From Solobacterium sp. (GTDB lineage Bacteria; Bacillota_I; Bacilli_A; Erysipelotrichales; Erysipelotrichaceae), in NCBI GenBank assembly GCA_017419465.1, contig JAFOLE010000237.1, forward strand, positions 1 to 6,448: a DNA stretch of 6,448 bases, written 5' to 3'. Below are positions 1 to 5,660 of the stretch, one piece after another. The number at the start of each line of letters is the position of its first letter. The first letter of the stretch is position 1. The notes under the pieces are model-generated. The model had not been told where the DNA came from. It worked only from the letters and a program-made list of their open reading frames with translations, and did no database searches. A program made the translations under genes and the position numbers.

Positions 1-115
1 CAAATCTGCGTTCCGCAATATAGGGCGAACGTTCCATGGTGAATGGGGTCTGTTCAGACAGTGCCTTACGGGCACTGAGCGCAAGGACGCAAAGATCATG
101 GATCTCACCGTTCAT
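1..115 (-). CDS. N-terminal part of an unrecognised protein, cut by the window edge
   Basis: Reading the minus strand from ATG at 115-113 gives 38 codons with no stop to the left edge. The protein starts MNGEIHDLCVLALSARKAL and continues to ..SPYIAERRF. The start is well supported: on the minus strand GGAGG (124-128) lies 8 nt upstream of the ATG. Codon choice and composition (an early amphipathic helix, then a Ser-Pro-Tyr-Ile segment) look like real coding sequence, and no signal peptide is seen. I do not recognise the family and most of the protein is missing. It is divergent from the phosphatase gene at 249, with 133 nt between the two starts. An internal 7-bp inverted repeat (59-65/71-77) lies inside this coding part. 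I am fairly sure it is a gene, but have no functional call. Confidence 0.6.
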   Translation of the reverse strand, partial: MNGEIHDLCVLALSARKALSEQTPFTMERSPYIAERRF

Positions 116-149
116 AAGATTAACCTCCGGAATCAGCGGACAGCTGATA

Positions 150-179
150 TTAACAATACTGTAATACAGATTTCATAAT
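150..179 (+). promoter_or_regulatory. Candidate sigma-70/SigA promoter for the phosphatase gene
   Basis: TTAACA (150-155, five of six to TTGACA) is separated by 18 nt from CATAAT (174-179, five of six to TATAAT). Transcription would start near 186, leaving a leader of about 60 nt before the ATG at 249. It lies in the only gap between two divergent genes. A weaker minus-strand pair overlaps it (ATGAAA read 176 to 171, TAATAT read 152 to 147) and could serve the leftward gene. This is a consensus match only. Confidence 0.45.
159..169. promoter_or_regulatory. Small perfect palindrome in the divergent promoter region, possible operator
   Basis: CTGTA-A-TACAG is an 11-bp perfect inverted repeat lying inside the spacer of the candidate plus-strand promoter, and also between the weaker minus-strand elements. 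Two further A/T pairs match outside it after two mismatches. The position suits a dimeric repressor acting on both genes, but no regulator is encoded here and palindromes this short arise by chance. Confidence 0.25.
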
Positions 180-248
180 GGAAGAAACAGAACAGCTTCC
201 GCTTTTCCTTTATGATTTAATATGAGAAACCAACAGGAAGGTATTCGT

Positions 249-2579
249 ATGGATAAATCCCTTTTGAAATTGATGTTCAGGACAGTGATTGCGATCTGCG
301 CATCGGTTCTTCTGTTATTCGGTGTTTCAAAGTGTCAGGGTCCGCTGTCGGAAGCTCCGGCTGAGGATTCTGCCTATACCGATGTGGTGATTCTTTCCAC
401 AACGGATATGCACGGCAAATGCTGGGAAACCAATTTACTGACGGATCTGCCGGAACCCCATAACATGCTGAGGGTGTCGACGGCCGTGAATACAATGCGG
501 GATGAATACGGCAAGGAGAATGTCATTGTGCTCGACAACGGCGATCTCTTTGAGGGAGAGGCAATCTCTGAGCTGCATCTGGATCAGTATGAAGCCGGGA
601 CTTCGGATCTTCCGCCGGTGATGGCGGTGTGTCTTACGGAGATCGGCTATGACGCCTTTGTGGTGGGCAATCATGAATTTGATTTCAACTGGGACACGAT
701 GAAGCGGATCTATAACTATTTCGAAGAGAATGGTGTGACGGTACTGTCCGCCAATACACTCTATGACGGAAGCGACGGCGTACATGAAGAAGGGGAGAAT
801 GTATTCACACCTTATATCACCCGAACTGTTACAGTAAACGGCAATGCACATACGATCGGAATTCTCGGCCTTGAGAATGTGGATATCTCAAGATGGGAAA
901 CCGAAGACAAGTTTCCCGGCATGCGGTTTACCCATCCGGGGAATGAAGAATGGTCCGTTGCGGAAGAAGCCAGACGCTATGTCGCAGAGATGAAGGAAGC
1001 CGGCTGTGAGTTTGTCGTAGTGTGCTACCATGGCGGACTTGGAAATGATGAAGGACAGCTTTCCTTCGGAAACAACACCAATCATCAGGGACTCCGCCTG
1101 ATTCAGGAGACTTCGGGAATCGACCTGTTAATTATCGGACATGATCACAACAGCCAGTATTCCAATACGTATTACCGCAATGCCGAAGATGAGGACGTCC
1201 TGCTGGTCAACGGCGGCGGCCAGGATCTGACACAGAGTATTGTCCGCTTCAGGGAAGGAGAGGACGGAAGCCTGAAGTGGGAAATTGTAAGCAGTGAAAA
1301 CCGGAAGCTTGATTACTTTGCGGCGGATGAAGAACTGCAGGAAATCATCCGTCCGTATGCGGAAGATGCTGGGGTGATGGTGAATGAACCGATCGGAACC
1401 CTGCTTGGAAGCTGGGATGGAAATCAGAACTTCTATACCGAACAGACCGATACCATGGACATTGTCCTCAAATCAATGATCGAAACCGGAACGAAGGCCA
1501 TGGCCCAGCAGACTGCCGGAAAGGAAGCGGCATTCTTTGAAAAAACAAAGACGGACCATACCGACATTGATCTTTCCGTCAGTACGGTTACCGTCCGGGA
1601 CAGCTATACCGCAGTGCCCGGAGAAATCAGCCGGAAGGATGCGTACAAGATATTCCGCTATACCAATGAGCTATATGTTCTGCCGGTCAAAGGAAGCGTA
1701 ATCCGCGCGATGCTTGAAGAGAATGCCTCACAGCGTCTCAAGGCCCGTGTACTGAACGGGAAGCCGTATATCTATCAGTTTGATGACATCTATACCGATC
1801 TGATCTTCGGCGGCCTCAGTTTCACCTATGATCTCTCAAAGCCTGCCGGCACAAGAGTAACCATCACCGGATTTTCAAACGCCCGGGAATTCAATGACGA
1901 TGCAGTCTATCTTGCGGCAGTCAGTGATTACCTCATCGGAAATGAACAGTGCGGTCTGCGTGACTTTACGGAAGAGGACAGTGTTCTGGATAAGGAGATC
2001 CGCATTGTGGATGGCCTCATCGCCTATATCAGGGACACCAGTGACCAGGAGGGCGGTGTATCCACCGATTCCTTTGACTGGCACTGGGAGGCGGATTACA
2101 GCCTGACACCGGAGAATACGAAACCGTATGAGGGACCGATTTATGCACAGCTTGCGCAGAAGCCGGAAGACGGAAAAACCTATGTGCTGTATCACGAAGC
2201 CAGCGGAAGAATTGTGGTCGAGGACAGCGGGAAACTGAGCACGGTGCCGCAGAACGCAGCGCAGAATTATCTGGTGGCAGATCCGCTGCCGGACAATGTC
2301 ATGTTGTTTACCGTGAATGTGGTAAGTGAGGATTGTATTACCCTGCGCAATGCGGAAGGAAAGTATCTTACAAATGACAAGCTTGCCTGGGCAGACACGA
2401 TGGAAGAAGGCATCACCACATGGCGTCTGAATGCGCGCAACGGCGCATGGCAGCTGCTTACGACCGGAGATGACAGGCCAAAAGCCCTGGAAATCTACAA
2501 GGCGAACCTTTCGACCTATACCGCCGAGCCGCGCGACAACTTCTGTTTCAACTTCTATGAGCCGTTATCCCGGGACTGA
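249..2579 (+). CDS. Exported CpdB/5'-nucleotidase-family metallophosphoesterase with C-terminal extension
   Basis: The 776-residue product should hydrolyse extracellular nucleotides or 2',3'-cyclic nucleotides for phosphate and nucleoside salvage. Start chosen at ATG 249 because AGGAAGG (235-241) sits 7 nt upstream; the in-frame ATG at 222 has no such site. Residues 1-28 are a basic then hydrophobic export signal; Cys29 follows V-S-K, a poor lipobox because of Lys at -1, so the protein could be membrane-anchored or secreted. The dinuclear metal-site motifs are all present: D53-x-H55, D96-N-G-D99, G-N141-H142-E, H261 in YHGG, and G-H298-D-H300. Residues about 377-595 are the 5'-nucleotidase C-terminal domain. 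Its GEISRKDAYKIF and NELYVLPVKG segments resemble the CpdB branch, and I see no NxGGIR motif of the UshA type. Residues about 641-770 are an additional beta-rich domain. Family certain; substrate not. Confidence 0.93.
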   Translation: MDKSLLKLMFRTVIAICASVLLLFGVSKCQGPLSEAPAEDSAYTDVVILSTTDMHGKCWETNLLTDLPEPHNMLRVSTAVNTMRDEYGKENVIVLDNGDLFEGEAISELHLDQYEAGTSDLPPVMAVCLTEIGYDAFVVGNHEFDFNWDTMKRIYNYFEENGVTVLSANTLYDGSDGVHEEGENVFTPYITRTVTVNGNAHTIGILGLENVDISRWETEDKFPGMRFTHPGNEEWSVAEEARRYVAEMKEAGCEFVVVCYHGGLGNDEGQLSFGNNTNHQGLRLIQETSGIDLLIIGHDHNSQYSNTYYRNAEDEDVLLVNGGGQDLTQSIVRFREGEDGSLKWEIVSSENRKLDYFAADEELQEIIRPYAEDAGVMVNEPIGTLLGSWDGNQNFYTEQTDTMDIVLKSMIETGTKAMAQQTAGKEAAFFEKTKTDHTDIDLSVSTVTVRDSYTAVPGEISRKDAYKIFRYTNELYVLPVKGSVIRAMLEENASQRLKARVLNGKPYIYQFDDIYTDLIFGGLSFTYDLSKPAGTRVTITGFSNAREFNDDAVYLAAVSDYLIGNEQCGLRDFTEEDSVLDKEIRIVDGLIAYIRDTSDQEGGVSTDSFDWHWEADYSLTPENTKPYEGPIYAQLAQKPEDGKTYVLYHEASGRIVVEDSGKLSTVPQNAAQNYLVADPLPDNVMLFTVNVVSEDCITLRNAEGKYLTNDKLAWADTMEEGITTWRLNARNGAWQLLTTGDDRPKALEIYKANLSTYTAEPRDNFCFNFYEPLSRD

Positions 2580-2608
2580 TACACGGTGAATGCGGATTAT
2601 TCGTTACA

Positions 2609-2645
2609 ATCAGGAAACAGAATAACGGATGATGTATTTCCTGAT
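2609..2645. repeat. 9-bp inverted repeat after the phosphatase gene
   Basis: ATCAGGAAA (2609-2617) and TTTCCTGAT (2637-2645) are perfect inverted repeats with a 19-nt loop, 30 nt after the phosphatase stop. There is no T-run on the downstream side, so it is not a standard intrinsic terminator. The rest of the gap 2580-2796 shows no other clear element; the ATGs at 2629 and 2632 have no Shine-Dalgarno site. Confidence 0.35.
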
Positions 2646-2796
2646 GCCGTGTGCAGCTGCCGGCCGTTTATCAGCCCGCAAAGAAAGAAATGAACATTTA
2701 TTGTCCTTGAAGAAAGCGCGGAATGGTACTATTACAGAAAGTGCAGAGAGTACAGTTATTGCACGATACACACGCTTGGCAGGAGGCACACAGATA

Positions 2797-3006
2797 ATGG
2801 AAGATGAACACGAAGGAGCCGTCTCGGAGTTTCTGAACCGGCTTCCGCGGGAAATGCTGGAACTGACCCTGGAAGCGGTCCGTCTGAAGGAACGGATGGA
2901 ACAGGAAACCGACGAAATTAAAAAACGGGAGATGGCACGGCAGCTGAATATCCTGAATCAGGAGATCATCCTGAGCGCAAGAGAAGACCATTCCATGGCC
3001 AGCTGA
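2797..3006 (+). CDS. Small charged helical protein, function unknown
   Basis: This 69-residue protein starts at ATG 2797, chosen because AGGAGG (2781-2786) lies 10 nt upstream. An in-frame ATG at 2629 would add 56 residues but has no ribosome site, and the added sequence looks non-native. The protein has no signal peptide or membrane segment. Residues about 9-62 are nearly all helix-forming, rich in Glu, Lys, Arg, Leu and Met, with a break at Pro18 (..LNRLPREML..). Residues 27-60 could form a short coiled coil. The overall charge is acidic. I do not recognise the family. It lies 217 nt after the phosphatase and 153 nt before the repeat protein, so it may be its own transcript. The strong ribosome site and clean composition argue that it is real; no function can be inferred. 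Confidence 0.68.
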   Translation: MEDEHEGAVSEFLNRLPREMLELTLEAVRLKERMEQETDEIKKREMARQLNILNQEIILSAREDHSMAS

Positions 3007-3035
3007 AAAAACAATACGAAATAACGAAAAATACA

Positions 3036-3064
3036 TCGAAAACACAGAGAATCTGATGTACAAT
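3036..3064 (+). promoter_or_regulatory. Weak candidate promoter for the repeat-protein gene
   Basis: TCGAAA (3036-3041, four of six) is 17 nt from TACAAT (3059-3064, five of six), with TG directly before the -10. A start near 3071 would fall in the left arm of the hairpin at 3065-3093, giving an mRNA leader of about 90 nt. No better match is seen nearer to the gene; TATGAT at 3129-3134 has no -35. Confidence 0.28.
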
Positions 3065-3093
3065 GGAACCCCCGGCCGGACGGCAGGGGTTCC
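3065..3093. repeat. 8-bp G+C-rich hairpin without a T-run
   Basis: GGAACCCC (3065-3072) pairs perfectly with GGGGTTCC (3086-3093) around a 13-nt loop. It lies 58 nt after the stop of the 69-residue gene. On the plus strand it is followed by TGAAAAAATC, not by T residues; on the minus strand the T-run precedes the hairpin rather than following it. It therefore lacks the usual intrinsic terminator tail in either direction. It might be a leader structure for the next gene or a weak or processing hairpin. Confidence 0.5.
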
Positions 3094-3159
3094 TGAAAAA
3101 ATCATCCGGATACTATGTCTTCCAAAAATATGATGTAATAGAAGAGAGGTAATGTGCAC

Positions 3160-3690
3160 ATGAGTGAAAACAAATCGATTCTTACAGAAGTACAGAAGGC
3201 TGTCGCCGATGTAAAAGCCGGCAAGCCGGTGGATGAAGCGTTCGCGGGCGTTCTTTCCTTAAGCAGGGAATGGGCCGGAGAGACCATGAAGTCTGCGGAA
3301 AACAGCGAGATCTACGCCAGGGTTCAGGATGCCGTAAAGAAGGTCAAGGATGGAACGAACATCGATGAGGCATTCGCGGAAGTCATGAAGTTCTCCAAGG
3401 AGCGTGTCACAGAAGTCCGCAAAGCTGCGGAAAGCGGTGAGCTGCTCGCAAAGGTCCAGGACGCCGTACAGCGCGTCAAGGACGGCACCAATGTTGATGA
3501 AGCATTTGCGGATGCGATGAAGTTCAGTAAGGAAAAGGCATTCGAACTGCTTCAGAGCGCAAAGAGCAGCACCTTATTCCAGAACATGGTCAGCGCCATC
3601 AACCAGATCAAGGAAGGCAAGGATATTGATGAAGCCTTCGCACAGCTTGTAAAGAAGGAAGAAAAACCGGAAGACAAGCCGCAGGAATAA
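3160..3690 (+). CDS. Four-repeat helical protein of unknown function (44-residue repeats)
   Basis: The 176-residue protein starts at ATG 3160, where AGAGAGG (3143-3149) is 10 nt upstream; the GTG at 3154 would be only 4 nt from that site. There is no signal peptide or membrane segment, so it is probably cytosolic. After MSENKS the whole protein is a tandem repeat of exactly 44 residues: 7-50, 51-94, 95-138 and a shortened 139-166, then a charged tail rich in Lys, Glu and Pro. Each unit carries a helix (VQDAVxxVKDG), a turn (T/K-N/P-x), the invariant DEAFA (residues 25, 69, 113, 157) and a second helix (MKFSKE in units 2 and 3). Units 2 and 3 share 26 of 44 residues. The pattern suggests stacked helical hairpins. 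I do not recognise the family; scaffold or binding roles are guesses only. An intrinsic terminator follows. Confidence 0.85.
   Translation: MSENKSILTEVQKAVADVKAGKPVDEAFAGVLSLSREWAGETMKSAENSEIYARVQDAVKKVKDGTNIDEAFAEVMKFSKERVTEVRKAAESGELLAKVQDAVQRVKDGTNVDEAFADAMKFSKEKAFELLQSAKSSTLFQNMVSAINQIKEGKDIDEAFAQLVKKEEKPEDKPQE
3178..3657 (+). repeat. In-frame tandem repeat, 132-nt period, inside the repeat protein
   Basis: Units are 3178-3309, 3310-3441, 3442-3573 and a partial 3574-3657. The period is exactly 132 nt with no insertion or deletion between units. The DNA has diverged mainly at third codon positions while DEAFA and V-K-x-G positions are kept, which points to old duplications held by selection on the protein. 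Units 2 and 3 are closest, suggesting that they arose from the last duplication. Confidence 0.85.
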
Positions 3691-3716
3691 GCATTCCGTT
3701 TATAACCACAGAAACA

Positions 3717-3739
3717 GGCCGGAGAAATCCGGTCTTTTT
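3717..3739 (+). terminator. Intrinsic terminator after the repeat protein
   Basis: GGCCGGA (3717-3723) pairs with TCCGGTC (3728-3734), 7 bp including one G-T, around a GAAA tetraloop, followed directly by TTTTT (3735-3739). It lies 26 nt after the stop at 3690. The stem, stable GNRA-type loop and T-run make a textbook rho-independent terminator. Confidence 0.9.
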
Positions 3740-3812
3740 CTATGGGACTGACTAATCGTGTTTCGCGGGATAAACAGCGCCCTTCATGAAACAGGAATGC
3801 AACTCTCCGGGA

Positions 3813-3843
3813 TTGACCGTTCCGCGGGGAACGGAACTACAGT
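3813..3843 (+). promoter_or_regulatory. Candidate promoter with an embedded palindrome upstream of the lipoprotein gene
   Basis: TTGACC (3813-3818, five of six to TTGACA) is followed after 19 nt by TACAGT (3838-3843, four of six). Between them lies a perfect 7-bp inverted repeat, CCGTTCC (3817-3823) and GGAACGG (3828-3834), with GCGG in the centre, which overlaps the -35 end. Such a site would suit a repressor, but the spacer is long and the -10 is poor, so the promoter is tentative while the palindrome itself is plain to see. The gene start is 50 nt further on. Confidence 0.3.
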
Positions 3844-3892
3844 GAGCATAGATAACACTCGGTTATTTCCAATACGGAATGGAGGAGGAGTC

Positions 3893-5392
3893 ATGCTGAA
3901 AAAACTGATAATGGCTGTGGTGAGTGCTCTGGTTCTGTGTGCGTGCGGAAGCACATCCAAAACACCGGAACCGGGGACTGCGGAAAAGGAATTGAATCTG
4001 GTCGGTGACTGGAAAGAGGATACCGATAACAGTTCGTATTTTTATGCGATCATAGCTGGAAATACGATTGAAATCTACATCCAGTCAGAAAATACAAGAT
4101 CACTGTATTGGGCCGGCAGTTATGCGGAACCGAAAGGACCGGCAAATACATATTCATGGGTATCGGAAAATGACTTTACTAAAACAAAATCCGCAATGAT
4201 GGCTTCCGGTGATGATACCAAGGAATTTACCTATGAAGACGGATTCTTATCGTTCTACAGCAAGATCATGGGCGTGGAGTCTACAAGAAAACTGAAGAAA
4301 GTCAGTGATACCCCTTCTGTAGATGAAATGAAGTCAACCATTACTGTTTCACAGTCGGAACTGAAACAGCCGGAACTGCTGGAAGTAGGCGGCAGTTTTG
4401 GCACAAACAGCAATTATTATCACTATGCGGCTCTCGTCAGAAATCCAAATGAGAACATGGGAATTGAATTTACGAATTATAAGGTCGTTGTAAAAGATGC
4501 GAATGGAACGATTCTGGCTGTTGACGACAGCGTTGCAGGCCAGCTTCATCCGGGAGAAACGACAGTAATTGAAGGCTTCGTGGATTGTTCCGGAGGGACT
4601 GTAGAGACCGTTGATTTTACGTTGTCCTGTGACAGGGATGACTTTGTGCAGAATCTGTCCGGTCTCGACAGCCGGAACTTCTATTTCAATTCCCTGAACT
4701 ATATCGAAAAAGGAAGTTCCATATGGGATAAATCAATCACCGGTGTTCTGATCAACAACAGCAGTACAAAATGCGCCAATGCGGCAATTACCGCACTGTA
4801 TCGGAATCATGGAAAAATCGTATGTGCGGAAACAACCTATATGGATGCTGTTCAGCCCGGAGAAAACATGTTTCAGTTGGAGCGCCATACCGACTGCGGA
4901 GAATTTGATACGATTGAGTTCTTCGCGAGAGACAATTATAGTTACTCCAATGAAACAGTTTCCGGGTTCACACCGCTGGATGGTCTAAAGAATGAGAACA
5001 CACTGTACTTCACGGAGAACGGTGTAACAACCGTAAAGCCGTCCGTCGAAGAAGCGGTGCCTGAGACAACAGCGGCACCGGAGACATCTCCGGAAGCCGC
5101 GGAAAAACCTTCCGCTTCCGGAGAACTATCGCTGGAAGAATTCAAATCGAAGATGGATTCCTATGAAGCATTCTTTAATTCTTATGCGGAGTTCATGAAG
5201 AGTTATGATTCCTCCAATCTGGAAATGCTGGGGAAATACTCGGAGATGCTCTCCAGGTATTCTGAGGCAATGGCTGCCCTGGATGAGATTGATGAGGCAA
5301 CATTAACTGCAGAACAGAAGGCGTACTACACCGAAGTCATGATCAGAATCAACAAGACGCTGCTGGAGGCGGCTTCGTCCATGCAGGGATGA
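3893..5392 (+). CDS. Modular lipoprotein with FxLYD-like domains and helical C-terminal domain
   Basis: The 499-residue protein starts at ATG 3893, preceded by GGAGGAGGAG (3881-3890); an upstream GTG at 3758 lacks support. Residues 1-17 form a lipoprotein signal (two Lys, a hydrophobic core, then L-C-A before Cys18), so the mature protein should be lipid-anchored on the outer face of the membrane. Residues about 36-138 start LVGDWKE and look beta-rich, like small lipocalin-type domains of Firmicutes lipoproteins. Residues about 165-248 resemble an FxLYD domain (..YAALVRNPNENMG.. and ..LHPGETTVIEGFVD), and about 262-348 look like a second divergent copy. Residues 382-411 are a Pro/Thr/Glu-rich linker. 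Residues 412-499 are a helical domain with YxxFMxxY-type repeats (YAEFMKSY, YSEMLSRY), which I recall from other Bacillota lipoproteins (perhaps DUF6591). No enzymatic motif; role probably binding or envelope-related. Confidence 0.88.
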   Translation: MLKKLIMAVVSALVLCACGSTSKTPEPGTAEKELNLVGDWKEDTDNSSYFYAIIAGNTIEIYIQSENTRSLYWAGSYAEPKGPANTYSWVSENDFTKTKSAMMASGDDTKEFTYEDGFLSFYSKIMGVESTRKLKKVSDTPSVDEMKSTITVSQSELKQPELLEVGGSFGTNSNYYHYAALVRNPNENMGIEFTNYKVVVKDANGTILAVDDSVAGQLHPGETTVIEGFVDCSGGTVETVDFTLSCDRDDFVQNLSGLDSRNFYFNSLNYIEKGSSIWDKSITGVLINNSSTKCANAAITALYRNHGKIVCAETTYMDAVQPGENMFQLERHTDCGEFDTIEFFARDNYSYSNETVSGFTPLDGLKNENTLYFTENGVTTVKPSVEEAVPETTAAPETSPEAAEKPSASGELSLEEFKSKMDSYEAFFNSYAEFMKSYDSSNLEMLGKYSEMLSRYSEAMAALDEIDEATLTAEQKAYYTEVMIRINKTLLEAASSMQG

Positions 5393-5621
5393 TGACCTGA
5401 AGGAACTCAGAAGTAAAGAAAAAGAATACACGGATATTATAAAAAAAGCATGGTCTTATCTATGTGTGGATAAGAATGATGACGGCACCGGCACAATGAA
5501 CCGGTACCGCAAGGACAGTTTCTTCTGGTATCAGAGCGTTATTCAGAATAACGGACTGCCTGGAACAGGTAACCAGAATCAGAAAACCGGATCCGCGGAT
5601 CCGGTGCATATCAAACAATAA
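5343..5621 (+). other. Open frame with coding-like codons but no good start; possible gene remnant
   Basis: In the frame of codon 5397-5399 there is no stop from 5343 to the TAA at 5619-5621. Beyond the lipoprotein stop it reads ..LKELRSKEKEYTDIIKKAW then VDKNDDGTGT and ..YRKDSFFWYQS, ending VHIKQ. The mix of Lys, Glu, Asp, Tyr and Trp and the codon pattern look like protein-coding sequence. The only ATG is at 5496 (41 residues), and a GTG is at 5466; neither has a convincing ribosome site. GAAGGA (5399-5404) has no start codon at a useful distance. It could be the decayed 3' end of a gene, a small protein from a non-standard start, or chance. The D-x-N-x-D-G stretch resembles half of a calcium loop, but position 12 is Arg, so I do not claim one. 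Confidence 0.3.
5454..5605 (+). repeat. Ladder of inverted repeats between the lipoprotein gene and the terminator
   Basis: Five hairpin-capable elements follow one another. TCTTATC/GATAAGA (5454-5460/5469-5475) extends by a U-G and an A-U pair to a 4-nt loop. ACCGG/CCGGT is at 5487-5491/5501-5505. CGTTATTC/GAATAACG (5537-5544/5546-5553) is perfect around one base. CCTG/CAGG is at 5559-5562/5566-5569. A 20-bp perfect palindrome occupies 5586-5605. With the terminator at 5621 they form a structured 3' region of about 200 nt. This may be a 3'-UTR structure, a structured RNA or the remains of a small repeat element. Confidence 0.5.
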
Positions 5622-5660
5622 CAGGCCGCCGGCACAGATCTGCCGGCGGCTGTCTTTTTT
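5621..5660. terminator. Strong intrinsic terminator between convergent genes
   Basis: GCCGCCGGCA (5625-5634) pairs perfectly with TGCCGGCGGC (5641-5650) around CAGATC. ACA (5621-5623) and TGT (5651-5653) extend the stem past one bulged G. On the plus strand the stem is followed by C and then TTTTTT (5655-5660). On the minus strand the stem starts just after the deacylase stop and is followed by a looser T-rich stretch (TGTTATTGTTT), so it may also stop leftward transcripts. The plus-strand role is clear; the bidirectional role is inferred. Confidence 0.93.

Noticed and set aside
59..77. CAGTGCC/GGCACTG hairpin near the left edge
   Set aside because: It lies within the coding part of the leftward gene and has no T-run; probably incidental.
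222..248. Alternative upstream ATG of the phosphatase gene
   Set aside because: It adds nine residues but places the AGGAAGG ribosome site inside the coding region; ATG 249 has ideal spacing to it.
435..1085. Long minus-strand open frames opposite the phosphatase gene
   Set aside because: They are shadows of a confidently identified gene, without ribosome sites or sensible protein sequence.
2707..2735. Possible promoter TTGAAG-17-TATTAC before the 69-residue gene
   Set aside because: Only four of six matches in each element; too weak to list as a feature.
2629..2796. 56-residue upstream extension of the 69-residue gene
   Set aside because: No ribosome site precedes the ATGs at 2629/2632, while AGGAGG precedes 2797. 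The extension does not read like native protein.
3758..3892. 45-residue N-terminal extension of the lipoprotein from GTG 3758
   Set aside because: It would bury the lipoprotein signal peptide, and there is a much better ribosome site before ATG 3893.
5463..5501. EF-hand or dockerin-like calcium loop in the start-less frame (DKNDDGTGT)
   Set aside because: Position 12 of the loop is Arg rather than Glu or Asp, and there is no second copy.
2618..5554. 11-nt identity CAGAATAACGG at 2618-2628 and 5544-5554
   Set aside because: A single short match between two gaps; flanks do not match, so likely chance rather than a dispersed repeat.
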